Assembly: GCF_041381155.1 (NCBI RefSeq)
Contig: NC_091137.1
Coordinates: 25,031,351 to 25,095,350 of the forward strand
Direction: 5' to 3'
Length of the DNA: 64,000 bases
From: Argopecten irradians
Lineage: Eukaryota > Mollusca > Bivalvia > Pectinida > Pectinidae
Position numbers and translations under genes: made by a program
Shown: in pieces, positions 23,217 through 36,900 of the stretch
Numbering within the stretch: position 1 is the first letter of the stretch
Layout of the letters: every line of letters begins with the position of its first letter
The notes under the pieces: model-generated
The model's database searches: none
What the model saw: only the letters and a program-made list of their open reading frames with translations
What the model was told of the DNA's origin: nothing

Positions 23217-26203
23217 GTATAAATTTGTCGAGAGCTTAATTTCGAAAATTAGAATTTTGTTTTTGACATGATATAATTTAAAGCCATCTTATCACGTCTA
23301 TTCCAGTCAAAATCTTTGCAGGCCTGTGATTTGTTCAGATCTTTTTTCCTGAGTTACATTAAGTTTGACTATGAGATAGTCCAGGGGTGGTTATATAAAG
23401 TCAGTTACAGTAGCCCTGGAGTATCGAGGATGACTAGTTATACATCGCATGCTTCATAAAAACTATTTTGGCGTGCACAGCTATAACCTTCGACATAATG
23501 GAGAGGCAGGTGGTGAAGAGGAAGTACTTATACAAATATTTATCAACACAAAATGGTATTAAATTGCATAATAAGCGCATTATGTTTTAATTGATTTTAT
23601 TTAATTATATGTAGTATAGTATTGAAAAGGACGTGTAACATGCTATAGCCAAAGCTAAGCTTCAATGGTGAGCGTGGGAGCTGAATAACCCTATGGTAAC
23701 CTTTCGCTATGTTTTAAACAAGACGAATTTTATTGAATCTTGTGCTAATTGTGTTACTACTAACAATTTGTTATCTTTACATATTTATATTTTCATTTCA
23801 ACTCCACTAACGCCTTTCATTAAACTTACCGTTTTCCAGTCCAGTTGCCATACTCATATTCATACTCCACTTATTGTCAAATGAACGCAGATAGATTCCA
23901 ATAATATCTTTCAAAGAATGTTGCCATGAGACATATATGGGCAATGGTAATACATGGTATTAAAATAGGGTCATAACAAGGGTCAGGACATATTTGTTTG
24001 AAGCAAAAAAGTGGTATTGAGTTCATTTTAACGAGATTGAATATTTTGATTCCTGGTGGCAATCTCAATGTCCATTATTGAGAACAGAATTACACATTAT
24101 GAAAACATACATTCAAGTTAACAATGTAATCCGACACTTATATACCTTTAAATCTGCAGTATAGCATGAATCAGAGACATCACATATAGGACAATTTAAC
24201 AGGAATTTTAAAATATCGGCTTATGAAGATTAAAAGCAAAACTTATTTTTTACATTCCAAGGATTACCTCGGTCAATCTGAATACACTATGACCCCTGAT
24301 TTGATCAAGGTAAAGAGGTAAGAATACAATTGATTTGCATTTAATGATATATATATATATATTTATGGCATCGTAACATATATATATACACACATCTGTG
24401 TATTTAATTCGAAGCTGCCAGGGTTGTGTCTCCTGGGATCATCTCCCGGAGCAGTTCTTACACAGGAAGGCTGTCGCACAGTATACAAAAATATAATGAT
24501 AATTATGACCTGATTAATTTTAATGATTCCAATGTTCTTGAAGGTTGACAGTGATTTGGAGACAGAGAAAAAGGGTAGAATCTTGATTGGATCAATGAAG
24601 CAAGTACAATTAAGGATTTACATCTCTAAGAAGTCAAAACTTTCTTGTATTAAACTTTTTTTTCTCATATCGATTTATCGAATTTTGACCATAAACATGA
24701 GATATTAAAACCATAATTTCCTAATGAAGTGTTCGATACGTATGGATTCTTGCAGAATTTATTTTCCAGTTGTATTCTTTAAAAATATACCAACTTTGAT
24801 TAATAAGACATTGCTTATTTCTAATATTGGCTTCAAAGAATAACATCATACGCTACCCATACCCCTTAATATTGAGCTACAAAATGACCATTTTCAATTA
24901 TCTTGCCAAATTAAACCGTTTATAGAAAAACTTCTTGCATTACACTTTTGTAAACAATTTGCATATCAATAGGTAAAGAGTTGCCCTTTTTAAATGGTTT
25001 CAATTTTTGTACTACAGATATTACAAGTATTAATTTCAGAAATATCTATAGTTTTTAGGTAAGTAATTACTCAAAGGGAGTAAACGATGCTGTAGTCGAT
25101 ACTACGACCATTGCATTGGTGTATATTTGGTAACTTGAAAGGATATTATACATATATATTTCCAGTCATTCTTTTAAAAACAGATTGTTGTTCCTATTTC
25201 TGCTCTGTTTTCAAACATTTACGTTTTTTCAACTAAACATAAATACGTGTGTGTGTACATCCCAATAATACTTTTAAAACAAATATTAATATGGCCAGGT
25301 ATGAATGGTCTATCAAATTTGTTCAACATCCTAAGGTTTCTTACATACACACTTTCTTGATGCAACTACATGTACTTTGGTAAAACAAAACCTTATTCCA
25401 AATCTCTGTTTGAAATCATTAAAGGATTACTTTATGTCCCATATTAATAAAATTTTGATCGTTCACATGTCAATTTCATAAGCTGGCTTATTCACACATT
25501 CTTGAGAATAACATATCTTTTACATTATATACCGGAACATAAACATCCGGTTTGATGAATTAAGCTGTTGAAATTGTACAAATGGACAGAGAATCATATA
25601 TGATGCATAATTAAAAAAAACACCTAAGTAACAGCACAGAATTTATGCACTGTATTTATTACGCCTGCATGTATGTTTAAGCGGAAACATACATGCAGGA
25701 ATCACTTTGAAATTACAAACATCACTTAAAAAATGGGAAATGAAACTGCAGACCACAACCTAGCTTCATTTTCTGGCCGCATGAACTGCACTGTAGGTGT
25801 AAATACGGTGATTTATGGCAATACTTCCAAAAATCATTTTCAACTTTTATTTTTACTAGTAAAACCAAAACATAATGCATTGTATATATTGAAATTATAA
25901 AATGGTGGTATTTTTTGAGGTTGAATCCAAAATCAAAAGTTCTTTTCGATTCGTGAGTATGAAAATTACGGCACATAATTAAACTGTATACCTTAAAAAC
26001 ATGATATTGTCAGTCAAGAGTATGAATCCGTAAAGTGATTTTTCATAAATAGTGCGGCAACACTGAAATAGCTCCTGTCCCGAGACGGAAAATATTTGAC
26101 GACGACGAGAGATTAATTATTTGTGATTGAATTTCAACAAGTTTGATATATAGCTATTCATCAGCAAGACTTGATAGTTTTAAGATATCTGACTTAAAAA
26201 ATC
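23217..26203. other. Intergenic, nothing recognised
   Basis: AT-rich spacer with a TA microsatellite near 24344-24362. No exon, RNA gene or complete element recognised. Confidence 0.6.
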
Positions 26204-26214
26204 AGGTCTATTTA

Positions 26215-26409
26215 GAGGGGCCGAGTGGCTAAGATGTCTCGACATATTACCACAAGCTCTCCACCTCTGGGTCGCGACTTCGAATCACATGTGGGGCAGT
26301 TGCCAGGTACTGACCGCGGGTACTCCGGCTTTCCTCCACCATCAAACCTGGCACGTCCTTATATGACCCTGGATGTTAGTAGGACGTTAAACAAATAAAA
26401 CCAAACCAA
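26215..26409 (+). mobile_element. tRNA-derived SINE with 11-bp target-site duplication
   Basis: tRNA-like head (GGGGCCGAGTGGCTAAG as A box, CGACTTCGAATC as B box), conserved middle GGGTACTCCGGCTTTCCTCC, then GACCCTGGATGTTAGTAGGACG and an AAACAAATAAAACC tail. Flanked by AGGTCTATTTA at 26204-26214 and 26410-26420. Same family as 52881-53103 and 51314-51450. SINEs with this central segment are known from molluscs. Confidence 0.85.
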
Positions 26410-26587
26410 AGGTCTATTTACAATGATAATTAAACAAACGGATTTACCTGCGAACTGTCTTGAACACAAGCACACATTATGAGTATACATGTACATCAGT
26501 GGTGACGTAAGATACCAATACATTTTGATTAATTACGTATTCATTTAAATTCTAAATACAAAACCAACACAATAGCTTTTCATCTAT

Positions 26588-26593
26588 TTTATT
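26588..26593 (-). terminator. Candidate polyadenylation signal, copy B
   Basis: AATAAA on the minus strand, about 330 bp beyond the stop codon. It is one of several AT-rich hexamers here, so the choice is tentative. Confidence 0.3.
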
Positions 26594-29500
26594 TTATAGT
26601 TAGAAAAATGAAATAAACAAAGTTGAATCTAACTGAAAAAAAAGAAATAATGTGAAATTCTTTAAATTCACCCTAAATTAAACATGGCGGTATATCTAAA
26701 TAAAACCGAACGATATCTAATTAGGAGTTCAGTAATTGAAACAAAGCATTACAATTACTAGTTCACATGGATTTTATAATATTAAAAAAGCAAAATAAAA
26801 AAAGAACTGTTGCTTGTTATTATATTACTCTTGCTGATTGTGTAATTTTTCATTAACAAAACATGAATGTCGTGATACTAAGATATCGTTCATTCTCCTT
26901 GAGGTGGGGCATTCTGTAGGTTAATTCCATAGATCAACATCAATATCAGGAAGATCGGCGCAAGGCTTCCAGTTACTGAACCTAAAACAAAATGGAATAA
27001 GTTAGAATGACGGTATGCGTTTGTATTTGAACTTGTATGTAAACAAAATGTAATGGTTTCTTTTAATATGCAGGAACGCCTTAATATACAAATTATTAAA
27101 CAAAAGGGAAAAATTATCACATGCCTTACTTTTAAAGAGACATTTTAACATGACACAGAGCCGAAGACTCACGGCGTACTTGAATTGAAATACCTATAAA
27201 CATTTAAAACCTAAACAAAATTAAAAAAAATTGTGAATTTAACTAGGAATGACCTTATTTGGAATACGGTCGTTTATTTCTTTACATATCAACAATTGTT
27301 TATATTTAACAATAACCATGCTTTCTAGTATTATCATTAGCAGTGTATAATGTTAGCACAACACGCGCGGCGATTCTATTGTTACGTGAATAGATGATGG
27401 CGTAGCAACGTGGGATCATGACCCCACTTTTGGCGGGAACATATGAATGACTCGATTCCAATCAGCTGTTCAATCGAATTCGTTGACGATGACGGGAGAG
27501 ATAAAAATATGTGTATTTTAATAAGAAATATGCAACTGCCGAGGGAATCAATATTTTTCATTTACTTGAAAAACTGTAAATAAAAGGAATAGATGTTTAT
27601 TTTGTTGAGGTTATGAGGGTATAATGAGAATGGAGCCCGTGTAAATTTTATGTAACGCGGCTTTGCCGGGGTTACATAATTTACACGTGCTCCATTATCA
27701 TTATACCCTCATAACCTCAACAAAATAAACATCTATTCCTTAAAAAGACATATCCACATTGAGCTTATATACCAACATGAAAATCAAATATCTGACAGCG
27801 AAGGAAAAAATAATACATATTTTTCCCGTTATGATCGAAACCTGAATGTTTTGACATGTTCAATGTAAGAACCAGTTTCATATACATACTCGATAAGTTC
27901 GAACGCATCCTCTGGTACTGTTGCTAAGTTGAAGGCCTCACAAAATATCTTTGATAGCGAAACATCCTCCACGTTTGCCATTTGAGCTAAAACAAAGAGC
28001 AAAAAAATAAAATCACGAAGTATTGGTATTACATGATAATGTTATAAAAATATTTACTGAAATTTTAAATTATTAGGATCAAGCTATTTATTTGATTTTA
28101 TTTACTTGTCATCAGTGCATATATTTTGAAATAGAGAGCTTGAAACATGCCCGGGGTAGCCCCGTGTTTCGGCAGTTTCGAGTACCCAAAATGGAACACC
28201 TCCTAAATATAGTTAGATTAAGAAATGTATAGATATTATTAAGAATGTTAGAATTCATTTAAGGAAAGTTCAAACATTTTCTAGTTTATTTATGTCAAAA
28301 ATATTCCATTGTATATTTGTTTTTCTTGTTTTAAAATATATGGTGTTTTTAGGGTTATCGCACGACGTCGTTTTCCGGATTTTTTCATAATTTCACTATT
28401 TTCGTTTTTAAATACACATAATAAGCAACTGGAAAGAAAATGATATCTAAAAATTGTCACAGTTACTATTCAGCACCTTAATTTTTGTTCAGGACAGTTA
28501 TTGGTGGTTTAGATTGTAAACGGAGAATTCTGTATCACATAGTGTTCCATTTTGTGTAGCGTTCCAATTTGGGTAGCGTCACGTTAAATCCCATAACACG
28601 CTAACACGGATGAGGGCGCAGACAAAATAAATAACGCGCATGTAAGTGTTATGATTATTTGTCTGCAATCCTTTCAGTGATTTTAAATACTGTGCATTTT
28701 TAACATGTTTTAGTTATTTTCATGTCAACATATTCCATTTTAACAACATTTAAATTCGACAATGCGTAATATTTGTTCATTCGAAGGAACAGCCTGCGCA
28801 ATTTTTTCTCCTGACGCTCAATGACGTCACAAAGGTACACTGATCACCGTCATACACACGAGTATTAATTTGCTTGCATAATTCTCTAATAATATTTACA
28901 TTTATACAAATTGGAAATAAATATTTCTAAACGTATAGACTTGTCTAAAGTGTGATTATAGATTGATAGATTATAACAATTCAGACTCGACAATGTAATT
29001 ACCGAATTCTATAATACACAGTGACCTTCTTCACGTCTCTCATCATATTTCTTGCAGATTTCGGTGGGAGAGAGATATTTACATGTTTGTTGCATTAGGT
29101 ATATAATAATTCGGTAAAACAATTATCGTATAATGCCTTACCATTATCGAGGTATTTTGTACCAATAGCGATCGCCAAATTTCAGTCTATGAAACTGCTC
29201 CGCCATCATACACCAAACGTTTGAGTCTAACGTTGTAAACTGCTCCCGCCATCATCCACAGACTGACCCTGTGAACACGAACACACTTGAGATAACGTTG
29301 GACCGATGTCCCAGGCCCGTCCGTTATATCCTAACTATTGGCATTGATATTCACGTAACATTCACTTACACAAACAACAAGTTTGAAAAAAGTCGAATAA
29401 AAAAAGCGTCATACCATTTATTTTTACAAATTTTTAGCAAGTTAACACTTTATCATTACATTCTTTCACTTCAACATTAATAACTTTGAAAATCAACAGT

Positions 29501-32500
29501 ACTGAACGGTAAAACTTCTGATAGGAGTTGAATCGAGTGTTAAAGATTGATAATAATGGTTAATCCTGTCTGCCACGATCAAAGAAGACAGGACTTAAAC
29601 GAAGACTGAAAAACTAATACAACCTATTTGGTCGTAATAATTTTATCACATTGATTTTATTTTCTCAATTTTGTACAGGTGCAGTTATTCTATATACACA
29701 TAATGCATTTCAGTGCAGAGATAGTATTCATGTTGTCAAGTTTATATAAAGAACAGTTTCAGCATTATGGTGACTTGTAATGTCAATTAAATTGATTTTG
29801 TTTTTGTTAAAAACTAAACAGGCATATATGTTAAGTGTAGGATCAGAGGATTCTTCATCTATCAAGAAAAAAACTTACTGGTTATATCATATAAAATCTC
29901 ACATAATGTTTAAGTAATACCATACACGTATTTGACCTTTAATGACTAATATGAATGACATCAAGGATTTCCTTTTAACAAAAATGTATCTAGCAAGTTT
30001 AAGAACACCGTACATATCTATAACTACAAAAAATTAATGGTTGTCAGACCGTGTAACATATATAACTAACGTATATTGTCATAAAGGATGACCATCATGC
30101 TTCATAACTTCACTAATACTACTTTGGCAAACATATTCAGGGAGAGAGAGAGGGGAGAGAGGGGAAAGAGAGGGAAGAGAGAAAAAAATCTCTGTCAGCT
30201 ATCAGCCGGTTACTGGTATATGCTTTATCAAGTTTCAAATACATGAATGTTATATCTATTAACTATAAAACTAAATAACCTGAGTTAATTAACTAAAACG
30301 ACATGTAAATGGCACGAAGGATGATTTTTGTCAAAAATGTTAATATTTTTTTCTCGATGTCTTTCAAGTTTGTAGTACATCACAACATATATCCCAACAA
30401 ACGGTAACGGCACGAGTTCACTAAATGGCAGGTTTGTCATCAGTGTCCTTTTCTAACTACAATTTGTAAATATCTTCTTACTAAACATAATGGAAAGTAT
30501 GTTCAGCAAAATTATAAATACAAAATTTGGATATTCTACTCTAGAAATTTTACTTTGATATGATAATTTACTTTACATTTGACTATTGTTACAAAAGCTG
30601 TTTTTATCATGTAATGTAAAAGTTATAACTCCACCGGGAGAGAGAGATCCGACATTAGTTCAGTCGAATCATTGGAAATTTATTTCTAAAATTTCCTTTA
30701 CAATAAACAACCAATTTCTCAAACAATTTTTCCTTTGATACCAATGTGCTTACACAATACTATATTACGTTACAGAATATTACGTAATAAAATTGATTAT
30801 ATTTTTAAACACCTCGAATTTTTTCATTTAATTTGCATAAAACAACGATAAGAATAAAATGACACTTAATCCTCTAAACAATGAACAGCCAACTCTAGAT
30901 CACTGCTTTATTGTTTTGATTTGGTCAAGATCAATGTATCACACCTTCACGCTTGGCTGCACACCTGCTACAGATACGAAGAGATGTATATTATGGGGGT
31001 TCACGTGGTTATCTATCCTATAATGTTTGAAATATTTTTCTCGAAAACCCAGTCCCTACCGCTCCGAACGCGCCTGTAAATGAGTTATGAGCAAGGGACG
31101 TCAGAAACATTATATAATATGTGTTGAGAATATGTATAACAGTATTTACATTAAAACCTATCTATAGGAGATTTCAGAAAAGATGACGTCACAGAAAGTT
31201 TACATCCGGGTCCTCAAAGGTACAAACACAGTATGGCGACTAATATAAGAAAACGATTTTAACCAATAGTTGGGAATTTAATAATATAAATACGTAATTC
31301 CCAGACATTTATATTTTTGTATTTACACAGCTTGCCAAGCGGGGGTCGGGCCGTCACCGTTTTTTCTTCACAGAAAGAAATCCATGTTGTGAAAAAAGTT
31401 ATGAATAGATAATTGTTTTATCTCTAACGAAATAAGATCACCTCAGGCCACAGCCCATAGTTGGGAATTTAATAATATAAATACGTAATTACCTGTAAAA
31501 GATATATATTTCGTTCTTTTCCATGTATATCTTGCTTTAAAGGAAAGAGATTTCAGAAAAGATGGCGATGACGTCACACAAAGGTACATCCGGGCGCTCA
31601 AAGGTACAACTCTGTATATCTGTACACATTAACATGGTGGGAACACGGTCGCTTCGATGTTTGTTTACATTTTATTGTAATAAATAGTACGACAATCCGA
31701 CAATTGTTACTTTATCTTAATTTCAAAAGGTGTAAACAAAAATATGTAACAATGATATATAGATATAAACATATGGTATTCATATATTTTACGATGTTTA
31801 TACTCCATTTTCGACCGCCACGAGGAAAATCACGGTCGCCATTATGTATAAACATTGACAGAATATTGCAAATATCAGCTTGAAATTACAAATTAAATTC
31901 CAAGTTCCGCAAACATCGTACTGAAATTTCAATAAGCGATTACTGTTTTCTTAGTCTGACTTTGTAAAACACCTTAAGATGTGTGATTATCACCAAATTA
32001 AAGTTTGCTTTCGTAGATCACCCGGGACTTTCAAAATTGAAATTTTATGAAAAATGTAATATACATGTATATATAAATGTATATTATATATATATATATA
32101 TTATTTTTTGTTCCATTTTTTGCATATAACACATTTACAGATACATGTGACATCAACATAAACTTGACATGACATATACATTACATTTCTATAAAAAAAC
32201 ATAAGAAACATAACATAGCATGCTGAGTATGTACATGTACGTGTGGGAAAAAAACCCAGTTTGATATATTTTGGTTAAGATAAATTTGCTAATTACTATA
32301 TTTGATCAATTAGTTTTGTCGGCCATTAGAATCTTAATCATATCATATTTCAATGCATGCGTATCTAATCAAAACCAATAATTTACAAATATTTTTTAAA
32401 GTTTGACAAATTAGGGACATATAATGACTATACCATTTATTTCTAGAGCATAAACATATTTTTTCATTAAATAAAGTTAATGGGGTGTGCTTATTTAAAT

Positions 32501-33864
32501 CTTAAACTAAATTTCGCTGAAGTAATTGTTGACAATCTAAATGAAAATACTTTTTTCTAGACATTACTTTCTATTATGTTTTAATTATAATTCAAATACA
32601 TATCGTTAGTTTAATCAGGGATTTAGATAGTAATTAAATTATCTATGTCTCTGGTTTAATTATCACATAGTATCACCTGAGGTAAATGAGAAACTATGTG
32701 TTTTAAAATTGGTATTGATCTGTGTAAATTATTATTAGATATTTACGTAAATCGATTTAAATTATCCCGCCACGTGCAATGATTGATCAAAAAATAACTT
32801 ACGATCACAATCGGTAAAGTGTTTGAAAGACTTCTGTGCATTAGTCAAGCGTACTTTTAACTAATGCAAAACACCGATTGTTAGACATATGTTTACCGCA
32901 ACAAAATAGATGACATATCTATTGAAATGAGATGATTGACGTACGGTACTTCATAAATATCTGAAATAAGATCAATGTATCTCATACATTAAAGCATTTT
33001 AATTCCATTGGCGTTACACGTATGAGCAAGAACTGCCTAAATCGTTCGATCTCGCCACCAGGGCTATCGAAAGAACGTTGCATTACTTGTGGTTTCGATC
33101 ACGTCAACTGCCAGTCACAAGTATGCAAATGATGGCTATTAACACTCTCCTAGTACAGGTAGATAATCTGATAATTAGGTCGACGGAAACAAAAGACTGA
33201 CTGATGTACATGTACCTGCGGGCAGTTGTTCACGGGTTGCTGCGTGCGGGATGGTGAGATGTGAAGTCACATGTGCCTGTGGCCATAATCAAAGGGTCAA
33301 TTATATTAGTGTTAATTTAGTGGTCGTTGGGACTATGAAAACTTGTCGTAAAACGGATTAGCGGTGTGATTGTATTTCTGAAACGACCAATACAAAGAGA
33401 AAAAAATCGGGACTGAAAATAAGTGGCAGTAATAGCGGGATGTTCTTAATTTAGTGTATATGCTATAAATGTTTATGTTTGGAATAAACTTTTGGAAACA
33501 AAGACAACATAAAAGATTTTTTTCAAGCATGGAGAAATAACAACAAATAAAAATATGAAATAAAAAAATAAAATTGATGTGCTGACGATAAGGGTTGAAG
33601 CCGGGCCGTCAGAGTTTAGAAAGCTCAGGACTTACCACGACACCACTTGTACCTGTAGATTTTCTTGTGAATAACATTTAGTTAATAATGAAATGCAGTT
33701 CACTATATTTGTTTATTTTCTTCACAATCAACTTAAAATGATATTGATGCTGCTGAATAAGTTTATAGAATGATTCTAAACTAGTTTATATTGTATTTGG
33801 GTGCAAATTACTACTTTATGTACCACAAATGTGTGGTTATTCAGTTTATTCTTCACAACACCAG

Positions 33865-33902
<38 letters not shown>

Positions 33903-36900
33903 GGATGGGGTGGGGATAAAAAGCTAGTTCCGGAATTGCGATCACAATACCTGGTAAAACCAGTTTTACCGGTAAAAATCACCTTTTTAATGCACGCATT
34001 CAAATAGGACTGTTTTTTATTATTTATATTTCAATGACTATCGGCAAAAAACAATCAAGTGTTCTCTGACTGTTGTCTCGATTGCATGCCTTTGTTTAGA
34101 TCAAAACCCTTTCGCAGCCATCTCTATCAAAATTTCCCTCACTTCTGGCTAGTATTGTGTATTCTAAACCTATCTTAGATGTATAGCCACTTTTGGTATT
34201 TTGAAAACTATATTATGGGATAGAAATAATAGTCGTAAGAACTCACTGATATGCGTAGGATAGAATGTTCTTGACATCGTCATTGTGGAATGGCAATTCT
34301 TTAAAATCAGTCGGTACATCTTGATTAGGAGAGCAGTGTTTCAAATAATCCACGTAGCCAGGTAAACCGTGATCTCGGCCTCGCTGGATGTTCAGGGCGC
34401 TCAGATCGAACGGATTGATTGGCCCAAATAAATGTCTATCAATGGCTTGTACGAAAAAGCTGAAACATTGAATTATGTTTTTATGAGTAAACAAAGAATA
34501 CATCAAAAAGAAAATACGGTAGAATGTCAAAGGTACTGAGGGACGGTATAGTCAAATTTTAATCCAAACACAGAATATAATGGACAAGAGAAATATAATT
34601 GATATTTCATTACAATTAAACTGCAGTTTTATGGCATAATGTAACCTTGGGATGGAACGCAATAGTCAAAATCCGATGACGAAGAGGGCAATTTTAAAAT
34701 GCGAAGTGGATAGAAGTACTGTTTTTAACATCACTTTAACAGTTTAAACCTCAGGTTGATCGATTCATTTACATCGACACACATTCTTTTCAGCTAAAAA
34801 CAGTGCTTGTGATATGTGCGCAATAACTTTGGATTTCAAACATTTCTTCAGAATACGCACATAAGTAGAACATGAATTAAATACGTGAAGTGTATCATTA
34901 CCTTAAGTTTCTACATCATTTCTTATTAAGGTGATTTCTTGGTTCATCTTAGATTTATATTATCTTCTTTTCAGGAAAAAACATCAAAGGTTAGAACGCA
35001 TTTTGTTCTAGCAAGTTCTTCCCCCATTTTGACTACCATCATACCAACTCCTTTAGTAACATCAAATTGGTTGTATTGAAAATATATTGTAAAAGGATTA
35101 ATTATAGTTCATGTAATTTTGCATTGTACTTCCATACTTGGAAAATAACTGTTGTAATATAATGTACTGACCGATCGGATGCTGAAACCGCACTGAGAAA
35201 TATTCCTCTGGCGATTCCTTTGGCATCATCGAAAACGGTTTGGGTGGCAAAAAATAGATCCTCTAATTTTTCCGTCCTTGTAATTTGCCCACTGGCGTCA
35301 GCATGTTGAATAACGTCCTTGATCAGTGTGTGGCCGTATCGATAGGCTGCCGTGGTAACCTCGGATAACATGCCGGCGTCCATAGAATCATTATAAACGT
35401 AGGGAGAGGACAGGTCCAAAGAGTAATTTGTCATGTAATTTGGTCCGAGAACGCTCGGAAGCCATTTACTGTAGGTGATCTGTTGGATGAGAGCGCCGAT
35501 GATTTGCCTTGTCCTTTGGTAGATATCCTCATCACTCAGACTGGAATCAAACCTCTCCGCGAGGATGTTATGGTAACGCACAAAGGCCGTATGAATGGTG
35601 GCGAGAAGGGGGTTCTCGTTCACACGAATATCGCCTGCAGATAAAGTAAGGTAGAAATAATACCCGGAATTACAGGCTGACAGCTTTTTCTTTTAAAAAT
35701 CATCATACTATTGATCAACTTATGTCCGCGGCGATTTATTTTCGTGTTTCCATGCTAAACGACTTTTAAATGACGATTTGATTTAGCGATTTACTCGTAA
35801 AACGCTCTACTATACTTTTGTACTGTAGTTAAATCCTTTTCGGGGGAATTAATTTTCGAGAATCACTGGTGACTCTCGAGAATATAAATCGCACGCGACA
35901 ATAAGTTGGTGTACAGTAGACCAGAGCTTGCTAAATTTAATCAACGTTATCATTGGAGACAGATGGACGGCGGAAATCAGCTAATGTAATGAAATATCTA
36001 CCAATAAACATTTCTAAATCAAAAAGGCAAAACATACTGTTGTGCATTCTGTTCCGTTAGAAGAAACATTCGTTATGCGTGACGTCAATGTGGATCTTTA
36101 TCTTCTCTTATCTTTATCTTACCTGCTTCGAAGCAGTTGGATTCCGAGCCATCGCGGACACAAGAACGGTCGCTGTTTTCCGGCAAAAGATTGCCACTTT
36201 GCGTTTTCATCTTTCCTAAAAAATAACAATATGATAAAGTAATAAAAAAGGTAATAATGTTCTCAGCGAACCTTACACCAACATCTAAACCAAAGGTAAT
36301 GATTTAATATAATAAATATACATATACCAAGTCACGAAAACTATATCATATCGTTACATGATGTTGTCATAGAAACAAAACAGACTTTGACAGCATCTTT
36401 ACCAACACCTGGCCCACATTTCTCAAAAAAAAGACAAAACATTTTTCATTCATATAAGTTACATAAAACTCATATGAAAATTTTTGACTTAACTCAGTTT
36501 GTGTGGCCAGGTTTTTATTTCAGAGTGTTTAGACCAACATAAATAATTTCGACTACCTTTAGTTAATGCACGCTTACTACCCTTCTATAACACCTTTCTT
36601 TATTTTATTAAAGAGTCTTTAAGGAATTAAACGCTTTCAATACACTTTGTACTGGTTAATTTACAGTGTATAAGTGACAGTAAGCCCCATCTGTAGTTAC
36701 AACTATTGGTTGCTCACTAACCGCCGTAAAACGATCGTAAAGACCAGGCAACGTCGTCTTCTGAACCGTACACCATAGATCCATCCACGTAAGATGTGAT
36801 AGCGTTTAACTGCTCCCGAACACCTTAATAGATATAGATTTTATAAATGTACATATTCAATTATATATGAAAAATAGAAAATTTTACTACTATGCATAAA

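Larger units (their letters stand above)
29365..34246 (-). other. Copy B intron 12, long and repeat-bearing
   Basis: 4.9-kb AT-rich intron, by far the longest in copy B. It holds a GA-rich tract (30138-30186), a duplicated segment around 31168-31590 (including an exact 33-bp repeat at 31267-31299 and 31458-31490), a possible tRNA-like relic near 33595 and a 35-base G run. I found no intact replacement for the damaged exon 13. Confidence 0.6.

Noticed and set aside
33776..34007. Poly-proline and poly-glycine ORFs
   Set aside because: Produced by the 35-base G run; no domain or splice context.
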